Shown here in pieces: positions 57,824 through 64,000 of a stretch of DNA of 64,000 bases. Source of the stretch: Reticulitermes speratus (Eukaryota; Arthropoda; Insecta; Blattodea; Rhinotermitidae); contig JAJKFL010000011.1 in the NCBI GenBank assembly GCA_021186555.1, positions 31,669,611-31,733,610 on the forward strand. Reading direction: 5' to 3'. Every line of letters begins with the position of its first letter. Position 1 is the stretch's first letter. The position numbers and the translations under genes are program-made. The notes under the pieces are model-generated. The model saw only the letters and a list, made by a program, of their open reading frames with translations. It ran no database searches and was not told where the DNA came from.

Positions 57824-58640
57824 GGCGGACACCAACAATTGTAACTACCTGTTACATTACACAGTGTCGTAACAAAGCAGTCACGATATTAACATTAGTG
57901 CTACGCAAGTTTTAAAGTTATCGCAGCGGTGTAATCGAGGAGTCCGTTTTTCTGAGGTCAACACGCTGCCTCGAAAAGTCGGAGTCCGATTACTCAGTGA
58001 CGTAGCGTCATTACGGAAATCCTCAACACTTGCGCTGTATATGTACTTATAAATACAAAATTTCAGGTGAATTAAGAGACACAAAAGATGCTCGCAGTAT
58101 TTTGGTGAGATAATTGTTATAAAGACTTGGCGCTCTAAGCTTGGCGCCTGTTACGTCATTATCAATATTTTGGGGAAACATACTTTTACACTGAAGATGG
58201 AGGCGGTATGTTTAACCGAAACTGCCACACACACAGCAGTTTTCTACTTTTAAAACCATAGATTCAGCATTTGCTTCTCAGATTTGGACAATAAACTATT
58301 CTACACATGTCTGCGTATTATAAAACCCAAAAGGCGAGTTCCTTTAGGACACTAAACCTTCCAGCAGTCGGTTATGTATTCGGGAGATGTGGTGGCTTCG
58401 AACTTTGAGCCCGAAGACGATTAACGTTATTAAAAATGGCGTTCCTCAATCTCTACAGGAAGGTGCAGGCTAGTAGGTAAACACGACCAGACAGCTTACT
58501 GCCACATACTTTCCTACCTTTAATTACTAAAGACCACAGCACTCGATAATACAAAGCCTCAGCTAGTGTCAATTTCGTTAACAACTATAAGGTAATAGCA
58601 AACGTTTCCCTGTCCACACCACAAAGGCCTATAGGGGGAG
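57824..58640. other. No gene; relic hammerhead-like motif
   Basis: Unique sequence right of the duplication. Near 58,187-58,240, CACTGAAGATGGAGGCGG and AACCGAAACTGCC show the motif order but no GTH. Nothing else recognised. Confidence 0.5.
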
Positions 58641-58880
58641 TAGATGTACAGCTCCACACATTCTTAATCTCGGTACTAGGTGGAGGTTAGTGGTGAACTT
58701 CACGTCCCGGCAGCTTTACCCTCATAAACTGACCTATTGAATAGGTGGCTGGATGGGTACCAGAGACGGACTGGAGGCTTTAGATGGAGGGAAACCTATT
58801 GCCTCTGTCAGGCAGCAATTGAACCTCGGAACGTATAGCCTGTGGCTTAGTTGTTATACCGACTAGGATGTCCCGGCTCC
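58640..58880 (-). mobile_element. SINE family A, diverged
   Basis: On the minus strand: AGTCGGTATAACAACTAAGC head, GAGGTTCAATTGCTGCC at the box-B position, GGTAAAGCTGCCGGGACGTG and the ACCTCCACCTAGTACCGAG body. Confidence 0.75.
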
Positions 58881-59158
58881 CATTATAAATAAATATGTAA
58901 ACAAGTAAATAAATAAATATGTAAATAAATAAATAAATAATTTCAACAACAGCCATAAACACATGCATAATTCGTATATTGTTATTTGTTATTCAAACAG
59001 TGATAATATTTATTATACATAACTGTACCATGCTTGCGTATTAAGTATTGCCTAAGTGTTACTATATTACTGTAATGTATTTACACAGTTTGTATATAGT
59101 ATTAGCTAATGAATAAATGTTTTAATAATGGAGTCCGTAACACGAATATGCGCTAGGG
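58881..59158. other. (AAAT/AAGT) run, no gene
   Basis: Imperfect AAATAAATAAAT repeat at 58,895-58,940, then AT-rich sequence. Confidence 0.6.
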
Positions 59159-59264
59159 AAACATGTTCTAATTACTGTACGTTATGTACAGGCAACATGT
59201 CCTAATTACTGTACGTTATGTACAGCAACATTTTCTAATTACTGTACGCTATGTACAGCAACAA
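59158..59264. repeat. Three tandem units with internal hairpin
   Basis: Units of 34-38 bp read AACATGTTCTAATTACTGTA then CGTTATGTACAG. Each contains CTGTACGTTATGTACAG, a 6-bp stem with a 5-base loop; the third has CGCTAT in the loop. Confidence 0.85.
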
Positions 59265-60035
59265 AATAAGAAAATGGTAAAAAAATCATAATTTTCTGTC
59301 AGTAAATCAAAGTGTATGACCTTGAATGATAGGATGACTGATGATTTGTAATTTGTAAATGACTTCGAAGGAGGCAGTACTTAGTTCACGTCAGACTATC
59401 ACTGTATTTGAATGGAGGGACTGAATAAAATCATGAACAACCTATATCACGTTAGCCTATGACCAGGCACAAAATAACTACTCATATCCCTAACACAAAG
59501 CCACACTTTTACAGTCACACCGACTCGTTTGGTCACAAAATGTTGTTGTTACATCCAAATACGTACGGAGCATGGACCTCTTATTAAAATTAATCTAAGA
59601 ACACTTTTTGATAATTGCACAAAGCGTAACAATTGTGGCGCTGTTTCTGCACTTAATTATCACAAAACGCGCAATATGTGCCGTCCTTTTGCCTAAAACT
59701 TTCTGCGCTTCGGTAAACATGCACAAAGTAACTCCACAGTCGGAAGTAGAAACTCGCTCAATTCTTCACGTGGAATGTCGGTTAGTTTAGTCAGACTTTA
59801 ACGAGGAACTGATTGTAACAACTTCGCGATCAGTTTGGCTTTACCGCTGAAGGCAATTGTGTCAGCCTACAGTACATGTGGACCTGCTGACTCTTGACCT
59901 ATACTACCTGTAAAACAAACAAAGTAATACCGCTACTGAGCACAGAATACAGTCTTAACTGCCTCTGAAATTAATCTACTTGTCCAACTATCCACCCTTC
60001 CACGGATCCGAGACAAAGTTGGTACAGTACATAGG
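59265..60035. other. No feature seen
   Basis: AT-rich sequence without recognisable repeats or coding regions. Confidence 0.5.
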
Positions 60036-60039
60036 CTGT

Positions 60040-60240
60040 GGGAGGGAGGATTTAGGTTTTCATTCCCATCAAGGGCAATAATGTCCAGACCGGCTACGGA
60101 GTCAGCCCAATTTCCTGTCCAATGAGGACCAACCATTCTTTCTACGGGGTAAAGCGGCCAGGGCTTGCAGCTAACAATTGACCTCCATCTAGTGCCGAAG
60201 TTAGCATGAGTGGAGCTACAAATCTAATCCCCCTACTTTC
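60040..60240 (+). mobile_element. SINE family A, 3' part, diverged
   Basis: Contains GTCCAGACCGGCTACGGAG, GGGGTAAAGCGGCCAGGGC and GACCTCCATCTAGTGCCGAA. The head is not recognisable. Confidence 0.7.
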
Positions 60241-60297
60241 CTTATTGGCTTGCACAAGGAGAGGTTTACTCGTTTTCCAAAACATTTACCTACCAAC

Positions 60298-60445
60298 CTA
60301 CCCATCTATTTGTCTGTCTGTCTGTCTATCGATTCAACCACACATCCATCCGCCCATCCATCCGTGTCTGTCTGTCTGTCTATCGATCCATCCACACATC
60401 CATCATCCGCCCATCCATCCGTGTCTGTCTGTCTGTCTATCCATG
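60298..60445. repeat. Compound (TCTG)n / (CATC)n repeat
   Basis: Three blocks alternate TCTGTCTGTCTGTCTATC with CCACACATCCATC and CGCCCATCCATCCGTG, a period of about 60 bp. Confidence 0.85.
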
Positions 60446-61858
60446 TGTATGGTGTGAAAGGCCACTTGACCCCAGGACGTCCCATTTTCCAGGTTCATAA
60501 ATCCTAGGAGTTCTGTATTATTCAAGGCAGATATTGCTCATCTGATGGCATTATCCTTCTTTGTGCGTAGCCAGAACCCACCTGAACCACGCTGTCACCT
60601 GAAATATAAGCCATTACTTTACCCCGAAACATCGCAACAAACGTACCATCCTACACGATATAAAAATTCAAGAGACCATATGTAGTGTCGTGACCCCTGA
60701 GGTCACCGGCCCGTAAATGCGTCCATTTTGTTGTAGTCAGCACTTCACCCGGCAGCTAGGGGAGGTGGAGTGAATGCAGAATGAATGCATGTATGACGTT
60801 TTGAGGAGGTTCTGTTAAGAACAGTTTTGGAGTTGGAGTTGAGATGAGCAACGACTGGGAGGTAGGCTTTGGGTAAGACTGACGGACAGAGGTGGCGGCG
60901 TGGAGCGATAGATGCAGAGGAGAAGGCCGAGAGACATGCCTGGAGGACTGCTGGTGACGTTGCTCTGGGTGTTCGTATCCAGCGGCGGGTTACCATGGAG
61001 TGAGTAGACCATTATGTATTTCTGGAGAGAGTGAAAAGAGCCGAGATAGGGGTCGCATTGAGGGAATGTAACTTTTCATACGTAGGATCCGATGCTCATG
61101 GGAGTACTGACAACGTTAGTAAACCTCATGTAATGGGTACTTTGTTAGTTAAATAGATTTAGTTTTTGACTTATTTAATTAAGTAGTGTTTGTGAATAAA
61201 TTGTAGTTTATCATTTCTCAGCTGCTTGCTTTCGTAAGACAGTTGATGGTACGGTGTTGGAATGTAGCGAGCGCCCTTTTTCCTTCCTAATCCCACGTCC
61301 CGGAGAGGGTAGAAACCAGTAGCAGGTAACTTAAAACCAGACAAAGTAGCTTACCCACGGAGCTAGATCACAGTAACAACAGTATCGATAGTAACAATAA
61401 GAACACGTGGGTGGTGGCAGCTCTACCAACGCTGTGCACAGATCTCATCCCGAAGACGGCTTCAGAAGGAGAGAGCCGGTAAACGGGAGGGTTGTGCAGA
61501 GCGTCAAAACTATACCGGTCGGTTGAGGTGTGAGAGCCGGACAAACGACGGTATAGCACCATAATTTTTTACGAATCTTGTCTATGGACTTTGGTACGAC
61601 TCCTTGAGCAGCAGACCGGCCCGTCGCAAGGACAATACTAACGCAGATATATCCATGCCCGTCGTAAGATTCGAAAAGGCGATCCTTTTGTATGAGTCTC
61701 TGACGACGGGGCTGCCAGTGTGATCGGCTGTGGCAGCTATGTACTGACGGCTTCTGAATACGTGGAGGATAGCCTCTAACACTCCGATAGACACAATTAG
61801 ACAGATGGTGAGGTGTTTGTACAGTTTGCGAGACGCGCGCCAGCACGCATTAATTGAG
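60446..61858. other. No gene recognised
   Basis: Intergenic DNA upstream of gene 4, less AT-rich than its surroundings. Open frames here have no recognisable domain. Confidence 0.5.
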
Positions 61859-61861
61859 GCT

Positions 61862-61892
61862 TATATAAGCGGCCAGCACGTGGAACTCACTG
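61862..61892 (+). promoter_or_regulatory. Core promoter of gene 4
   Basis: TATATAA at 61,862-61,868 and TCACTG at 61,887-61,892, spacing 27 bp to the A. Confidence 0.65.
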
Positions 61893-61928
61893 GAAGTTCC
61901 CCTGTCACTCCCACGGACACTGCTCACT

Positions 61929-63608
61929 ATGTCGATAAAATTCGTTTGTGCTCTCCTTGTGGCACTCGTCGCCGTACAGGTGAGTACCATCACACAACAC
62001 TTTAATTTATTTATGCGTCATAAGTTACTACGATTGGTTGGGTGAACAGAAAGTTACTATTTTCAATATTCCGAAAAGATGGTGAATATGAACATTACTT
62101 CTTTTGCGACGTGACGCCGTGATGTTTGGTACATAGGCTCCAGATTTCAGGAACAAGCTATATCGCTTTGAGAAACAAAGTCATTATTTGCAATGTGTTC
62201 ATGCTCAGTCACAGAGAGGACGCCAAGCAAGTTGCTTTTGACAGCTTGAATAAAGACAAGCTGGACCAACAAATACAACTGTCCAAAACTGCCGTAGGAC
62301 CAACACTCACGTACGGATCTGCAGTATCAGAAAAGTGCCCAAAGTTCTTAAAACTGCTACGAAGAATATGTAGCATAATACACAAGAGATTCTTTGAGAA
62401 ATTTTGAGATTAAAAATTTCATGAATCATGTGTCCGAGTTTGAATCTTTACGGAGTTATTACCATTTAAAACTTAGAATAAAAGGCGAGGATTATTGAAA
62501 AGATATGGAATAAAATAATAAACAAACACATTACCTGATAAATTTAACATCTAAATTTAACGTAATGAAAGACATTGCTTTTAATTTACACTGACCTGTG
62601 CTTAAATAAATTTTCAGAGAATTCCGCCCTCAGCCGCAATGCATCTCGTCGCTCGGTTATGAGTAGCGCACGTGCAAGTTCAATTTGTTTATATCAGCTG
62701 TCATTCAGTGACAGAAACAGCGCTTCTGCAAGGTCACGTAGCATGCACACACGGTCACAGAAATGTGTTCTCCAGAATTAAACAAACACCCATAGCACCA
62801 TAACCAATGAAAAATAGGACCCATGTTGGTAGAAATATTTTTGATCCGAAGGTTTGGGAAATAATTTCCTAGAGTTATTTCCATTTCTCATGTATCACCC
62901 TGTATATTGCGTTCTAGAGGCGGAGTTAGTGGGTTGCTACGAAGTAATGCTACATATCTACAAAATTACACGGTATAAATATGCCACAATCTCGTGATTT
63001 TGATAAAAGCTACTCACCGCTATGACACCTCATATCTTGCAATTTCAGTCCAGGCCATCTACTCATATCTTATTTCTCAAAATTGGTTTCATAAACCTTC
63101 CATTAACCCCTACATCTTCTTATTAATAAATTATCTTACAGCCCACCAGCAAACATTTGTTACGTATTTTTATCTGTATCATGCTGCTACGTACCCTTTC
63201 CATCTGACACTCTTTGTAAGAAAAAAGTTAATTGTAATTATGCAATTATTACTTGCAGGTCCCGAATGCTTCAGCCCACACCGACGAATATCGCACTGCC
63301 CACAATCAATGTGTTTGACCCCATAGGGTCCATAAATAGTTTCAACAATTTCATCGTCAACTTGTTTGGAGGATTGATTCAAGCTGGTCAAAATGCAATA
63401 TCGACGGTGGTAGAATCTAAGAAAGCAATTGCGTCACTGGTAGCGTCGGTTGTGGATTCGGCGACTAAGGAGGTAGAGACACTTGTCAACCAAGCTGCCG
63501 TCGATATATGGAAGGCGGTGAATAGCAGTGCTATTGGAACTGTAATACGGATTGAAGAGTGCAAGGTGAAAGGAGTTGAGACTGTTGCTGGCGACGCCTT
63601 TAAAACTG
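61929..63608 (+). CDS. Small secreted cysteine-patterned protein, gene 4 (3' end outside window)
   Basis: Exon 1 is 61,929-61,979 (MSIKFVCALLVALVAVQ, a signal peptide) with donor CAG|GTGAGT. Exon 2 ends at 63,608 (ACTG|GTAAAT, phase 1). For its start, the strong acceptor ACTTGCAG at 63,258 would give a frame with an early stop. The next AG (AATGCTTCAG, exon from 63,275) is the one that keeps phase 0, giving 111 codons from PTPTNIALPTINVFD through IEECKVKGVETVAGDAFKTG. As in genes 1 and 2, a cysteine lies exactly 16 residues before the terminal glycine at the exon 2/3 junction. The middle is an amphipathic helix rich in valine, alanine and serine. Exon 3 with the other five family cysteines should lie beyond 64,000. 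If the 63,258 acceptor is the real one, a one-base error or mutation exists. Confidence 0.75.
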
Positions 63609-64000
63609 GTAAATACTTTTGTTGAAATTCAGTCACCTGCTCAATTAATTTGGTAATTATATGGATCCCGAAATTTGTTGTTGGGTTCACGAAATACCGC
63701 ACTTAGACATTCTGCTGAAAGAGCTGAACCCAACACATAACTTCGCATTACAAAACTCTAACATCCAATTTGATATTTCTATTATTCTTTGATTAAGATT
63801 ATGACTCCCGCGTGATTACCAGGATAGTGGTTTCTATACGTTCCACTCATTACAATACGTGCTACGTGCCCATCCCTTCTCAGACTCCTTCATGAAATCT
63901 AATAATATTAGACGAAGAACGTTGTGTTTAACAAACGTAACCTAAGGTGTCGTATCTTAACACAGGTTAGTTTAAATTTACGTGCCTTGAAGATCCAAGT

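Noticed and set aside
60206-60507. Proline/histidine/cysteine-rich frames
   Set aside because: Translation of the compound TCTG/CATC repeat.
62126-62407. 93-aa frame in intron 1 of gene 4
   Set aside because: Faint resemblance to LINE polymerase C-terminal sequence (PTLTYGSAV) only. Too short and not supported by flanking blocks.

Overview
The window is insect nuclear DNA: AT-rich, intron-containing, TATA-driven genes in a dense background of SINEs, LINE fragments, foldback elements and satellites. I infer a blattodean (cockroach-like) genome. The basis is the style of its tRNA-derived SINEs and short LINE 3' fragments plus an arthropod-type extradenticle exon; no species can be proven from the sequence alone. 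There is no bacterial or viral gene and no CRISPR array.

Layout. 1-600 is a ~114-bp satellite. Up to 6.8 kb the sequence is repeats only, probably intron 1 of extradenticle (exd, the PBX-class homeodomain cofactor), whose first coding exon lies on the minus strand at 6,783-6,982. From 13.5 kb to the right edge, four same-strand genes encode small secreted proteins of one family: 13,553-19,183 (intact, 309 aa), 33,620-42,980 and 47,123-55,666 (two recent copies, each with frameshifts in exon 2) and 61,929 to beyond 63,608 (third exon outside the window). Each complete member has three exons (signal-peptide exon, phase-0 intron, helical exon, phase-1 intron, cysteine-rich exon). Cysteine spacing is nearly invariant between otherwise dissimilar members, and each gene has a TATA box 27-30 bp before a TCAC initiator.

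Between genes 1 and 2 are two large minisatellites (57-bp unit, 19.7-22.6 kb; 38-bp unit, 24.1-25.4 kb), a broken Jockey-like LINE on the minus strand (25.9-29.96 kb) and a mariner-like element. Genes 2 and 3 lie in a ~13-kb tandem duplication (about 30.98-44.92 and 45.50-57.82 kb). Insertions unique to one copy date transposon activity relative to it: a 2.6-kb pogo/Tigger-like element in copy 1, two foldback elements and an expanded 273-bp array in copy 2.

The most unusual signal is a hammerhead-ribozyme-like motif (CTGANGA, then a pyrimidine, stem II, GAAAC, a tiny stem III, GTH) in many different foldback elements on both strands. Stems differ in sequence between families but still pair, while the core is constant. 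The best examples are both arms of a 507-bp element at 48.48-48.98 kb that is absent from copy 1 and flanked by a 12-bp target duplication. This points to non-autonomous Penelope-like or retrozyme-like retroelements; self-cleavage is inferred, not shown.
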